From Pseudomonas sp. LBUM920 (GTDB lineage Bacteria; Pseudomonadota; Gammaproteobacteria; Pseudomonadales; Pseudomonadaceae), in the NCBI RefSeq assembly GCF_003852315.1, contig NZ_CP027762.1, forward strand, positions 2,709,501 through 2,773,500: DNA of 64,000 bases, in the 5' to 3' direction. Position 1 is the stretch's first letter. Each line of letters begins with the position of its first letter. This document shows, piece after piece, positions 17,419 through 25,583 of this stretch. The notes under the pieces are model-generated. The model had not been told where the DNA came from. It ran no database searches and saw only the letters and a list, made by a program, of their open reading frames with translations. Made by a program: the position numbers and the translations under genes.

Positions 17419-17591
17419 CCGTGACGTCTCGGCAAAATGGCAAGGCGTCGGAGCATGCCGCAGGAAAAAGCGCCTGGATGAGCGGCTGAGAAAATCAGAA
17501 AGGGACGACTTTAAGCGGGTAAAAACCGCCAAGAACTAGCCTGAAGGCCTACAAAAAAAAGCGATCAAACTCATTGCGTAAAACCTCAGCA

Positions 17592-17607
17592 AATAAAAAC
17601 CACTCTC
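17592..17607. promoter_or_regulatory. Possible Fur box upstream of the STN receptor gene
   Basis: AATAAAAACCACTCTC matches the Fur consensus at 11 of 16 aligned positions by eye. It lies 66 bp before the ATG of a siderophore receptor, a place where Fur control is expected. This is weak evidence. Confidence 0.3.
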
Positions 17608-17672
17608 ATCCTTGCCCGATTTCCGCACATGGCCGTCATGGTTAATAGCACCTCTATTACGCAGGATTTCCC

Positions 17673-20165
17673 ATGTCGCGCCTTGCTCGTCCTTTGCATC
17701 CACTGGCCCTGTCAGTGGCGTTTGCCTTTGCCGCCGTGCCATTGCTGGCCGTCCAGTCCTCGTTCGCCGAAGAAAGCAGCAGCGCGTCGCGCCGTTTCTC
17801 GATTCCCGCCGGTGACCTCAGCCAGGCCCTCAACAGCCTGGCCGAACAGGCCGGCCTGGTACTGGCATTCGATGCAAGTTTGACCCGCGGCAAGCACAGC
17901 AATGGCTTGAGTGGGCAGTACGACACCGACGTGGCGCTGAGCCAATTGCTCGCCGGCAGCGGCTTGCAGGCGCTGAAGATCTCTGCCGACCGCTACCGCT
18001 TGGAAGCCATTCCGGATAGCGGCGGCGCCATGGAGTTGCAGGCCACCACCATCAGCGGCGCCTACCACAGCGAAAGCCCCACCGGGCCAGTCGCCGGTTA
18101 TGTGGCCACCCGCAGCCTGTCGGGCACCAAGACCGACACCGCGCTGATCGAAACCCCGCAGTCGATCTCCGTGGTCACCAAGGACCAGATGCGCGCGCAG
18201 AACGCCGAAAGCCTCAACCAGATCCTGCGCTACAGCGCCGCCGTGGTGCCGGAAACCCGAGGTGCCACGGCCTCGCGTCTCGACCAGTTGACCATCCGCG
18301 GTTTCGCCCCGGCCACTTACCTCGATGGCCTGCGCATGCCGTCGAGTCGTGACGCGTTGCCGCAAAAAGACGCCTTTGACCTGGAGCGCGTCGAAGTGCT
18401 GCGCGGCCCGGCGTCGGTGCTGTACGGGCAGGGCACGCCGAGCGGGGTGATCAACATGGTCACCAAGCGTCCGTTGGACACGCCGTTTCATGAAGTCGGC
18501 GTCGAGTACGGCACCTTCAACAAAAAGCGCACCACCTTCGACCTCAGCGGCCCGCTGGACGACCAGGGGGTGTATTCCTACCGCGTAGCGGGGTTGTTCG
18601 ACGACGCCGATGGCCAGGTCGAACACACCGAAACCCGTCGCCAGTCGCTGTCCAGCGCCTTGACCTGGCGCCCGGACGAGGACACTTCGCTGACCTTGCT
18701 CGGGCATTTCCAGAAGGACCCCAAAGGCGCGTCCTACGGCTCTGTGCCCGCCTGGGGTTCGGTGTTGCGCAGCCCCACCGGGCGCAAGATCGACGTGGAT
18801 TTCTACGACGGCGAAAAGAACTTCGAGAAGAGCGACCGCGAGTATTACTCCGTCGGGTACGCCTTCGAGCATCACTTCAACGATGTCTGGACTGTGCGCC
18901 AGAACGCGCGTTACCTGCGCGCCGAAGGCATCTACCGCAGCATTTACAACAGCAACCTGCAGGCCGATTACCGCACATCCACGCGGTCGACCATCGCCAC
19001 CGATGTCGACATGGACGCCTACACCCTCGACAACCAAGCGCAAGCCAAATTCGACACCGGGCCGTTACAGCACACGCTGTTGATGGGCCTCGACTACCAG
19101 AACACCCGCACCGACACCAAGGCCGGTTACGGCAAGGGGCCGAACCTCGACATCTTCGACCCCGTCTACGGCGCGCCTGTGGTCACGCCGGCCTTCACCA
19201 CCGATGCAACCTCTCGCAGCGAGCAAACCGGGGCGTACCTGCAAGAGCAAATGAAGTGGGACAAATGGGTGCTGTTGCTCGGTGGTCGTTATGACTGGGC
19301 CAGCACCGACAGCACCACCAAAACCATCAGCTCCGGCGCCAAGAGCAAGTCGTCCCTGGACAGCAAGGCGTTTACCGGCCGTGTCGGCGTGGTCTACCTG
19401 TTCGATAACGGCCTGGCGCCGTATGCCAGCTACGCGGAGTCGTTCAACCCGCAATCGGGCACCGGTTATGGCGGTTCAGTGTTCAAGCCGACCGAAGGCA
19501 AGCAGTATGAAATCGGCATCAAATACCAGCCGCCGGGCAGCAACAGCTTTATCACCGCAGCGATTTTCGACCTGCGCCAGAGCAACGTGCCGACCCTGGA
19601 CCCGGACCCGAGTCATCTGTGTGGCAACGGCCGTTGCAGCGTCCAGGACGGCGAGCAACAGTCGCGTGGTTTCGAGCTGGAAGGCAAGGCCAGCCTCAAC
19701 GATAACCTCGACATCACTGCGGCCTACGCCTACCTGGACAACCGCGCGAGCAAGTCCAACAGCACCGTGCAGTACGCGCCGCTCACTGATAAAGGCATAG
19801 GTCCGGCGATTCCGGTTGAGGGCACCACCACCTACGGTGTACCGCGCCACACCGCCTCGGCGTGGGCCGACTACACCTTCCACGACGGCCAGCTCAAGGG
19901 CTTCGGCGTCGGCGCGGGGGCGCGCTATGTCGGCTCGTCCTGGGGCGATACCGCCAACACCCTGAAAGTGCCGGGCTACACCTTGGTTGATGCGGCGGTG
20001 CACTACGACATCCCGAATATCGCCAACCCCATGGACAACCTGCGCCTGGCGCTGAACGCAACTAACCTGGCGAACAAGGAATACGTGGCGTCCTGTTATT
20101 CCTATTCGTGGTGCTGGTATGGCTCGCAGCGTACGGTGCAGGCGAGTGCGACCTATCAATGGTGA
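17673..20165 (+). CDS. TonB-dependent siderophore receptor with STN signalling domain
   Basis: An 830-residue outer-membrane receptor. It has a signal peptide to about residue 31, then an STN/secretin-type domain (FSIPAGDLSQALNSLAEQAG to ADRYRLEAI, residues ~40-115). The plug has IETPQSISVVTKDQM, LTIRGFAPATYLDGLR and LERVEVLRGPASVLYGQG. The barrel ends YVASCYSYSWCWYGSQRTV...YQW. The CYSYSWCWYGSQR end resembles FhuA/FoxA hydroxamate receptors, so a ferrichrome- or ferrioxamine-like ligand is likely. STN domains normally talk to an anti-sigma factor, but no fecI/fecR-type pair is adjacent. The start has AGGA upstream. Confidence 0.93.
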   Translation: MSRLARPLHPLALSVAFAFAAVPLLAVQSSFAEESSSASRRFSIPAGDLSQALNSLAEQAGLVLAFDASLTRGKHSNGLSGQYDTDVALSQLLAGSGLQALKISADRYRLEAIPDSGGAMELQATTISGAYHSESPTGPVAGYVATRSLSGTKTDTALIETPQSISVVTKDQMRAQNAESLNQILRYSAAVVPETRGATASRLDQLTIRGFAPATYLDGLRMPSSRDALPQKDAFDLERVEVLRGPASVLYGQGTPSGVINMVTKRPLDTPFHEVGVEYGTFNKKRTTFDLSGPLDDQGVYSYRVAGLFDDADGQVEHTETRRQSLSSALTWRPDEDTSLTLLGHFQKDPKGASYGSVPAWGSVLRSPTGRKIDVDFYDGEKNFEKSDREYYSVGYAFEHHFNDVWTVRQNARYLRAEGIYRSIYNSNLQADYRTSTRSTIATDVDMDAYTLDNQAQAKFDTGPLQHTLLMGLDYQNTRTDTKAGYGKGPNLDIFDPVYGAPVVTPAFTTDATSRSEQTGAYLQEQMKWDKWVLLLGGRYDWASTDSTTKTISSGAKSKSSLDSKAFTGRVGVVYLFDNGLAPYASYAESFNPQSGTGYGGSVFKPTEGKQYEIGIKYQPPGSNSFITAAIFDLRQSNVPTLDPDPSHLCGNGRCSVQDGEQQSRGFELEGKASLNDNLDITAAYAYLDNRASKSNSTVQYAPLTDKGIGPAIPVEGTTTYGVPRHTASAWADYTFHDGQLKGFGVGAGARYVGSSWGDTANTLKVPGYTLVDAAVHYDIPNIANPMDNLRLALNATNLANKEYVASCYSYSWCWYGSQRTVQASATYQW

Positions 20166-20253
20166 ACGGCAGATAAGGCAATTTAATGGCCCCTTTGTAA
20201 CAAAATTCTCGCCAGAATCACTTTTATTTTCAGGTGGTTAGGTGAGGAAGCAA

Positions 20254-20583
20254 ATGCGCACTGTTGGAATCATGCTGATCGCCTGCTCGTTGGCGAGCGG
20301 CGCAGCTGCCGTGCAGGCACGGGAGCTGCGCGAGGGTGACAAGTACATGTGCAGTTGGGGCGCCGGCACTGCCGCCAGGGCCCAGGAACTCAAACTGTCG
20401 GGCGTGTCGCTGTATGCCGCACGGCAAAAAATCCAGACCATCACGTTCAGCAAGTCATGGATGCGCATGATGGCCATGGGCATCACCGAGCAGACCTACG
20501 ACAGCCGTTCCCGGCTCAAGCCCGAGGCGATTCGTCAGAGCTTTTATCAGGATTGCCTGCGCTATAAGGTGGCGCGCAAATAA
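20254..20583 (+). CDS. Small exported hypothetical protein
   Basis: A 109-residue protein with a signal peptide (MRTVGIMLIACSLASGAAAVQA) and a mature region beginning RELREGDKYMCSWGAG. It contains two mature cysteines (one in YMCSWG, one in YQDCLRYK) that could form a disulfide in the periplasm. The family was not recognised. ATG 20254 is preceded by GAGGAAG; a GTG at 20242 is in frame but would lack that site. It stands alone between a receptor gene and a hydrolase gene. Confidence 0.75.
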   Translation: MRTVGIMLIACSLASGAAAVQARELREGDKYMCSWGAGTAARAQELKLSGVSLYAARQKIQTITFSKSWMRMMAMGITEQTYDSRSRLKPEAIRQSFYQDCLRYKVARK

Positions 20584-20687
20584 CCCGTTAACCTGCACCG
20601 GCCAGTGCAAAATCTGCGTCAGCCTGTCCAACTTTGCCCTGGCACGTCTCGTCATACTGGCGCCAGGCAAACCAAGAGGCGCAGGCC

Positions 20688-21383
20688 ATGACTGATTATG
20701 TAATTACTCCTGAACCCATCCCATCCCTGGCCATCCATGGCAGCGCGGCACGTTTTCCGCTGCGCCGCGTGTTCTGCGTGGGCCGCAACTACAGCGAACA
20801 TGCCCGCGAGATGGGGCATGATCCGGATCGCGAGCCGCCGTTCTTCTTCATGAAGCCGGCCGATGCGGTGGTGCCGGCCGAGGGCGTCATTGCCTATCCG
20901 CCGCTGACCGCCGATCTTCACCATGAAGTGGAGCTGGTGGTGGCTATCGCAAAGGGCGGGGTAAATATCACTCCCGAGGATGCGTTTTCCCACATCTGGG
21001 GTTACGGCGTCGGCATCGATCTGACCCGCCGCGACCTCCAGGCCCAGGCGAAAAAGCTCTCACGCCCGTGGGAATGGGCCAAGGCCTTTGATGAGTCGGC
21101 GCCCAGCACCGCGTTGCAGCCCGTGAGTGCGGTGGGGCACCCGTCTACCGGCAAAATCTGGCTGAAGGTCAATGGCGAACAGCGCCAGGTAGGCGACCTG
21201 GCCGACTTGATCTGGTCGGTCAGTGAAGTGATCAGCTATGCCTCGCAATCCGTCGCACTCAAGGCCGGTGACCTGATCTTTACCGGCACCCCTGCCGGCG
21301 TTGGCGCGCTGCAGCCGGGCGATGTGGTTACTGCCGGCATCGACGGCGTTGGCGAGCTGAGCTTCACCCTCAGCCAGGGTTGA
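20688..21383 (+). CDS. Fumarylacetoacetate hydrolase family protein
   Basis: A 231-residue cytosolic enzyme of the FAH/fumarylpyruvate hydrolase superfamily, which cleaves C-C bonds in beta-diketo acids or acts as a decarboxylase or isomerase. Diagnostic parts are VFCVGRNYSEHAREMG, FFFMKPADAVVPAEG, the metal-site segment HHEVELVVAI, GIDLTRRDLQ and the C-terminal IFTGTPAGVGALQPGD. Single-domain length is normal. ATG 20688 follows AGAGG at usual spacing. An AraC-type regulator begins 36 bp downstream on the same strand, so the two may form a small catabolic unit; the substrate is unknown. Confidence 0.9.
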   Translation: MTDYVITPEPIPSLAIHGSAARFPLRRVFCVGRNYSEHAREMGHDPDREPPFFFMKPADAVVPAEGVIAYPPLTADLHHEVELVVAIAKGGVNITPEDAFSHIWGYGVGIDLTRRDLQAQAKKLSRPWEWAKAFDESAPSTALQPVSAVGHPSTGKIWLKVNGEQRQVGDLADLIWSVSEVISYASQSVALKAGDLIFTGTPAGVGALQPGDVVTAGIDGVGELSFTLSQG

Positions 21384-21419
21384 GGCTACAGTGGTGCCCA
21401 GGCCACCCGAGATTTCGTT

Positions 21420-22328
21420 ATGCCAGGCACCCGCGTCACCACTTATGGCATGGAACAACGCAGCGACCGTCCCGACTTTTATATCCGCGACAAGCGCGGG
21501 CGGGCGGCGCTGACCAGCCCGCATCGGCATGAATATTTCCAGATCCAGATCAACCTGGGCGGCGACACCGTGCAGCATATCGGCGGCGCGGTGCGGCCGT
21601 TTCCGCACAAGGCGCTAGCGTTTATCCTGCCCCATCGCCTGCATGTGATTCCCCACCCCGAAGACGGCGAGTTCATGCTGATCAACTTCAGCCAGGCGTT
21701 TTTTCTGCCGCAGCTGACCTGCGACCCGCTGGACCTGGAGGACATTCCCATCGGCCAAGCCCCGGAGTTGTCGCCGTTTCGCTTTCAGGAGCAATTGGAT
21801 TTCATCCTCGACGATGCGGCCTTCGACGACGTGAAATCCTGGCTGGCGCACATGCGCACCCTGGACGCCCAGCGCACCTTCGGCGCCCGTGAGCGGTTGA
21901 AAGGCTATCTCTTCCAACTGATCGGTCTGGTCTGCGAGCAGTACGCCGAACCGCTGCAGGCATTTGCCGCCAATAACGCGACCCGGCGCGGGCGCAAGGA
22001 CGCCCTGGCGCGGGTGCAGGGCTACATTCGCGAGCATCTGCACGAGCCAACCCTCAACCTGACTGACGCTGCGGCCGCTGCCTTCCTCTCGCCCAACTAC
22101 CTCACGCATTTGTTGCGCAAGGAAACCGGCAAACCCTTTTCGCAACTGGTACTGGATCGCCGCATGCAGTTGGCGCGCACCTTGTTGCTCAACAGCGCGC
22201 AAATGATCGGCGTGATCGCCCAGCGCTGCGGGTTTACCGATGAGGCGTACTTTTCGCGCTGCTTTCGCAAGGCGCATGGCATGGCGCCGGGGCAGTATCG
22301 CCGCCAGCAGCAGGCGAATGCGGTGTAG
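21420..22328 (+). CDS. AraC family transcriptional regulator
   Basis: 302 residues with an N-terminal cupin-like ligand domain (SPHRHEYFQIQINLGG, the HRHEYF metal or ligand edge) and a C-terminal double helix-turn-helix. The latter includes TDAAAAAFLSPNYLTHLLRKETG and the family signature IAQRCGFTDEAYFSRCFRK-H-G. It lies immediately downstream of the FAA hydrolase gene and may regulate it. The start ATG at 21420 is the first in frame and gives normal AraC length. Confidence 0.9.
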   Translation: MPGTRVTTYGMEQRSDRPDFYIRDKRGRAALTSPHRHEYFQIQINLGGDTVQHIGGAVRPFPHKALAFILPHRLHVIPHPEDGEFMLINFSQAFFLPQLTCDPLDLEDIPIGQAPELSPFRFQEQLDFILDDAAFDDVKSWLAHMRTLDAQRTFGARERLKGYLFQLIGLVCEQYAEPLQAFAANNATRRGRKDALARVQGYIREHLHEPTLNLTDAAAAAFLSPNYLTHLLRKETGKPFSQLVLDRRMQLARTLLLNSAQMIGVIAQRCGFTDEAYFSRCFRKAHGMAPGQYRRQQQANAV

Positions 22329-22456
22329 ATAAAGCGCGTGCATGTCGGTGGCGCTCGACAGCGCTCTCATACACCTGCAGGCTGGCTTTTTACAAATCCA
22401 CGACAATGCTTATGTTTCTATGTGCATACAATTGCGCCCTTCAACAGGAGGCCCGT

Positions 22457-22903
22457 ATGCAAATGCTGATACGCGTGGCGACGCCGGACGATATCGACAC
22501 GCTCTTCGCTATTCGCACCTCGGTGGTGCAAAACCATTTGAGCCGCGAACAGATGACCGCGCTGGGGATTACCCCGCAGGTGCTGGCAGACAGCATTCGT
22601 GAAGCGCCCTGTGTTTGGATCGCCGAGGTTGAGGGCCGGCCTGTCGCCTTTTCCATGGTCGACCGGGCCGCAGGCGAGGTGTTTGCGATGTTTGTACAGC
22701 CTGGCTACGAAGGCCTGGGCTTGGGCCGCCGCTTGATGGCGGTGGCTGAAGCGGCACTGTTTGAACAGCATGAACGGTTGTTTTTGATCACCGATGGCCG
22801 CGATGAAATCCGTGCCAACGGGTTTTACCAGCGGCTGGGCTGGTCGATGGTTGCTCGGGTCGAGGGCGACGACGTCCGGTACGAGAAGAGCAGGGTGCCT
22901 TAG
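22457..22903 (+). CDS. GNAT family N-acetyltransferase
   Basis: 148 residues with the GNAT core. Motif A appears as FVQPGYEGLGLGRRLMAVAE (acetyl-CoA pyrophosphate loop, around residues 80-99), preceded by the beta strand EVFAMFV. Motif B appears as RANGFYQRLGW near residue 125. The acceptor substrate is unknown. CAGGAGG lies ideally upstream of ATG 22457. The next small gene starts four bases after its stop, so they are probably co-transcribed. Confidence 0.88.
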   Translation: MQMLIRVATPDDIDTLFAIRTSVVQNHLSREQMTALGITPQVLADSIREAPCVWIAEVEGRPVAFSMVDRAAGEVFAMFVQPGYEGLGLGRRLMAVAEAALFEQHERLFLITDGRDEIRANGFYQRLGWSMVARVEGDDVRYEKSRVP

Positions 22904-22907
22904 TGTC

Positions 22908-23168
22908 ATGAACCCAACGGAACCCCCAGCGTCCTACGGCTTTCGCTACTTTGCGATCGGGGTTCTGTGCGTCGCGGTATTACTGGGTGGCTATTTCATG
23001 CGGCTCAATGCCCAGGTCGACCGGGCGCGCGTCGAGGCGGCCGAGCGGTTGGCACTTTGCAGGCAAGTGGAGCGTGTCGCCAGTGCGGCATCGTCCAACA
23101 GCCTGGAACTTCGCGATACATGCCGGCAATTAAACGGGCAATCATCCAACAGTGCTGCACCTCTATGA
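22908..23168 (+). CDS. Hypothetical single-pass membrane protein
   Basis: 86 residues with one hydrophobic helix near the N terminus (YFAIGVLCVAVLLGGYFM, residues ~14-31), then a short helical, cysteine-containing domain (two Cys). The family was not recognised. It starts four bases after the acetyltransferase stop codon, so translational coupling is likely. No strong ribosome-binding site of its own is visible. Confidence 0.6.
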   Translation: MNPTEPPASYGFRYFAIGVLCVAVLLGGYFMRLNAQVDRARVEAAERLALCRQVERVASAASSNSLELRDTCRQLNGQSSNSAAPL

Positions 23169-23227
23169 TTCATAACCCTTTTTAATATAAGGAGATAGAG
23201 GCGTAACTTGCACCAAAAAGTGGCATT

Positions 23228-23233
23228 TATAAT
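23228..23233 (+). promoter_or_regulatory. Candidate -10 box (TATAAT)
   Basis: A perfect TATAAT with a poorly spaced TTGCAC upstream (14 bp). It lies in the gap that ends in the terminator at 23375 and could drive a transcript of about 170 nt. Confidence 0.3.
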
Positions 23234-23343
23234 CCCGTCCTCCTTAAAAAATGTGTGGTTATTGAATGACTTACGGCGTTTTCAATCCGACGAAAGGATT
23301 AAAATCGTCTTGTTACAGGTTTTTACAATCGGTACTATAGCCG

Positions 23344-23412
23344 GGCGTTCACCTCCCACGGTTTATGCACTTTTAAATCCCAAGTTTCCATCAGCTACTT
23401 GGGATTTTTTTT
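23344..23412 (+). ncRNA. Candidate small RNA with its own promoter and terminator
   Basis: TTGTTA (23310-23315), a 17-bp spacer and TACTAT (23333-23338) resemble a sigma70 promoter. About 30 nt downstream begins a strong terminator with an 11-bp stem and a U8 tail. The short transcript would contain CACCTCCC, an anti-Shine-Dalgarno-like stretch, upstream of the hairpin. No open frame fits. The alternative is that the hairpin simply terminates the GNAT/membrane-protein transcript. I do not recognise it as a known Pseudomonas sRNA. Confidence 0.4.
23375..23412 (+). terminator. Rho-independent terminator
   Basis: Stem AAATCCCAAGT / ACTTGGGATTT with an 11-nt loop, followed by an uninterrupted T run. 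It lies about 210 bp past the nearest plus-strand gene and 22 bp before the end of the convergent GGDEF gene. Confidence 0.85.
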
Positions 23413-23433
23413 GCCCGGAATTTGACTGTGGCG

Positions 23434-24378
23434 TCAAAGTTCACCGTCGGCAAACTCTGCCCGCATACGCCCGTTATGTTTGGCCTTGTACAGCAACTTA
23501 TCGACTGACTCGACAAACTCGAGCAGGTTGCTGTTGGGCGTCACCAGATGCGTGCCAACGCCCAGGCTCAGGGTCAGCAGCTTGGAAACCGCTGAAAAGC
23601 CATGTTCGATCTGTTGTTGGCAGATCAGGTGCAGGCAGCGTCGCGCCACTTGCCTGGCCGACGCCGCGTCAGTCTCTGGCAGCAGCCACACAAACTCCTC
23701 GCCGCCGATCCGCGCAATGAAATCCCGTGGCCGGTTAGCCGCCAGCGACAAGGTGCGCGCTACCTGGCGCAAGGCTTCGTCGCCTTTGATATGGCCGTAG
23801 TGGTCGTTGTACTGCTTGAAAAAGTCGATATCGAGGATGATCAACGACAGCGGCAACTGGCTGCGCTGGGCGCTTGCCCATTCGCGCTCCAGCACGGTGT
23901 CGAACATGCGGCGGTTGGCAATGCCGGTGAGGCCGTCCTGGAAGGAATATTCCTCCAGTTGTTTTTGCAGGCGAATCAAGTGTTCTTCGGTCTTCTTGCG
24001 CTCGCTGATATCGAACATGAAGCCGATCAACGCTTCGACTTCATCGCCCTTGCGCACCACATGCACCACATCGCGGATCCACACGTAGTCTCCGTTTACC
24101 GTCAGCGCGCGGTAATCGGCCTCGTGATCGACGCCGGCGCGTGATTGCGACACGCAGAAATTCACCACGTACTCGCGGTCGTCCGGGTGCATGCGTTCGA
24201 CCCAGTCGTCCACGCTCGCCCAGCTTTGCGGGGTCCAGCCCAGCAACGCCTCGATCTGCGGGCCGATATAGCTGAAGGTCATGGTCTGCCAATCGATGCG
24301 CCAAGGGATGGCTTTGGTCGATTCCAGCAGCGTTTTGTACACGTCACTGTCGGGCTGGCTCGGAGGAATGAGGCTCAT
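23434..24378 (-). CDS. PAS-GGDEF diguanylate cyclase
   Basis: 314 residues. The N-terminal PAS fold runs from about residue 20 to 135 (FSYIGPQIEALLGW, RMHPDDREYVVNF, the PAC-like IGFMFDISERKK). The GGDEF domain begins at DGLTGIANRRMFD. The active-site loop reads RIGGEEFVW, an accepted GGEEF variant, so it should make c-di-GMP. No transmembrane segment is present, so it is cytoplasmic. An RxxD inhibitory site is not obvious. ATG 24378 gives a plausible N terminus; the frame stays open to a TTG at 24441. Confidence 0.92.
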   Translation of the reverse strand: MSLIPPSQPDSDVYKTLLESTKAIPWRIDWQTMTFSYIGPQIEALLGWTPQSWASVDDWVERMHPDDREYVVNFCVSQSRAGVDHEADYRALTVNGDYVWIRDVVHVVRKGDEVEALIGFMFDISERKKTEEHLIRLQKQLEEYSFQDGLTGIANRRMFDTVLEREWASAQRSQLPLSLIILDIDFFKQYNDHYGHIKGDEALRQVARTLSLAANRPRDFIARIGGEEFVWLLPETDAASARQVARRCLHLICQQQIEHGFSAVSKLLTLSLGVGTHLVTPNSNLLEFVESVDKLLYKAKHNGRMRAEFADGEL

Positions 24379-24623
24379 GGCGGGCGGCTCGCGGTGATGG
24401 CAAAGAGCCAAGAGCGTCTTTTGAACGGCGCCCTGAGTCAAGCCTTCGCCACAGCAGCAGACGAGAGGTCGCGTGCTGGGTTTCTGGCGTCAGCGCCACA
24501 GCGTCTGCGCGGCAAAATGCGGCCCAGGTATCACTTTTGAATTAATTGTTCAGTGCCCGGCAAAAGCTTATCTATGCTGGATGCATCACACCTGCAGGGT
24601 CGAACCCAGGGACGGGGCTTGTC

Positions 24624-24872
24624 ATGATGTCGATCATCGAACTCAACCGCATCATGGCCTCGGGCTTCCTGCCGCTTGTGTGTGAGTGCAGCCTCAACAG
24701 CGACGGCTCGCTGCGCATCAGCGTATTTGAACCGGCGTCCGGGCGTGTCGACCTGTTGCTGACCCGGGTGTCGCCCCAAGGTCTGGACAGCGTCCGTTCC
24801 ATCGCAAACCTGATTGGCGAACTGCGCACCGAGATCAAGGCCGGGCGTCGCGGCTTTGCGGCAGTCGGTTAG
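24624..24872 (+). CDS. DUF1652 family protein
   Basis: 82 residues with the characteristic start MSIIELNRIMASGFLPLVCEC, then SLRISVFEPASGRVDLLLT and a C-terminal helical segment. DUF1652 is a small family largely restricted to pseudomonads, of unknown function. Two adjacent ATGs (24624, 24627) are possible. It converges on a tiny lipoprotein gene with a 4-bp overlap of the stop codons. Confidence 0.85.
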   Translation: MMSIIELNRIMASGFLPLVCECSLNSDGSLRISVFEPASGRVDLLLTRVSPQGLDSVRSIANLIGELRTEIKAGRRGFAAVG

Positions 24873-25009
24873 CTATTGACGGCGCTGCTGGGCGTGGACA
24901 CAGCGCCGTAGTAGCGCCAGCAGCAATGCCGGTGTTCCGGCAGGATGACACAGCCGCTGAGGCTGGCGATCAGCAGGGCGGCGACAAGCAGAGTCAGGCG
25001 ACGAGACAT
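24869..25009 (-). CDS. Small lipoprotein (46 aa)
   Basis: A very short gene read on the minus strand. The leader MSRRLTLLVAALLIAS is followed by lipobox L-S-G-C with the lipidated cysteine at residue 20, then a Cys/His/Trp/Tyr-rich mature peptide (HRHCCWRYYGA). GAGGAAAT lies eight bases before the ATG, an excellent ribosome-binding site. It resembles small pseudomonad lipoproteins of unknown function. The lipobox and Shine-Dalgarno site together make it convincing despite its length. Confidence 0.7.
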   Translation of the reverse strand: MSRRLTLLVAALLIASLSGCVILPEHRHCCWRYYGAVSTPSSAVNS

Positions 25010-25234
25010 GGTTATTTCCTCATGGTGTGCATTGCGTTACACCTTGAACGCCGCCACTTGCGCAAATCCGTCGCCACGCTTTCAAACATTTCATCAAGCG
25101 CCGCCATCCCCTGAGTAATACTCGCCTTAACCAGCGTCGAGAGAAATTTCGTCGTTATCGCGACGGATTTTTCCTACCCCGCCGTTCAACCCATCAGCAG
25201 CGAACATTTTCGTCCGCCGTATGAAGGAGTTGCC
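25010..25234. other. Intergenic region, divergent promoters
   Basis: 225 bp between the small lipoprotein and the WXXGXW-repeat gene. A short hairpin, CGTCG-TTATCG-CGACG followed by ATTTTT (about 25149-25171), is the only visible structure. I see no ECF-type promoter that I would defend. Confidence 0.35.
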
Positions 25235-25546
25235 ATGAATCCACTGGCCAAATTGCGCTACGCCTTGCTGGTTCCGCTGGCGTTTGCCGCGCTTGTCAGC
25301 ACCCCGACCTTTGCCCAAACCGAAGTGATCATCCGCCAGGCGCCACCGGCGGAGCGTGTTGAAGTGATTCCCGCCGAACGCCCAGGCTTTGTCTGGGACC
25401 GTGGCCACTGGCAATGGATGCACGGCGCGTATGCCTGGGTGCCGGGCCACTGGCAGGAGGTGGTGCGCAATGCCCGTTGGGAACCCGGGCACTGGGAATC
25501 CCGTGGCCCGAACTGGTACTGGCGCGAAGGCCACTGGATCCGCTGA
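25235..25546 (+). CDS. WXXGXW/YXWGXW repeat-containing exported protein
   Basis: 103 residues with a signal peptide ending ...STPTFA. The short mature protein contains four tandem tryptophan motifs (WDRGHWQW, WVPGHWQE, WEPGHWES, WREGHWIR). This is the YXWGXW repeat family, small envelope proteins of unknown role. GGAG precedes the ATG. It ends 37 bp before an ECF sigma factor gene on the same strand and may belong to that operon or regulon. Confidence 0.9.
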   Translation: MNPLAKLRYALLVPLAFAALVSTPTFAQTEVIIRQAPPAERVEVIPAERPGFVWDRGHWQWMHGAYAWVPGHWQEVVRNARWEPGHWESRGPNWYWREGHWIR

Positions 25547-25583
25547 ACCCTGAACCTTAGCCAGTGCATTGAGAACTGCCCGA

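Noticed and set aside
17712..19043. 443-codon minus-strand open frame
   Set aside because: It is antisense to the STN siderophore receptor, whose plug and barrel motifs are unambiguous.
23208..23720. Plus-strand open frame over the terminator and the end of the GGDEF gene
   Set aside because: It crosses a strong terminator and is antisense to the GGDEF domain; no start signal or homology.
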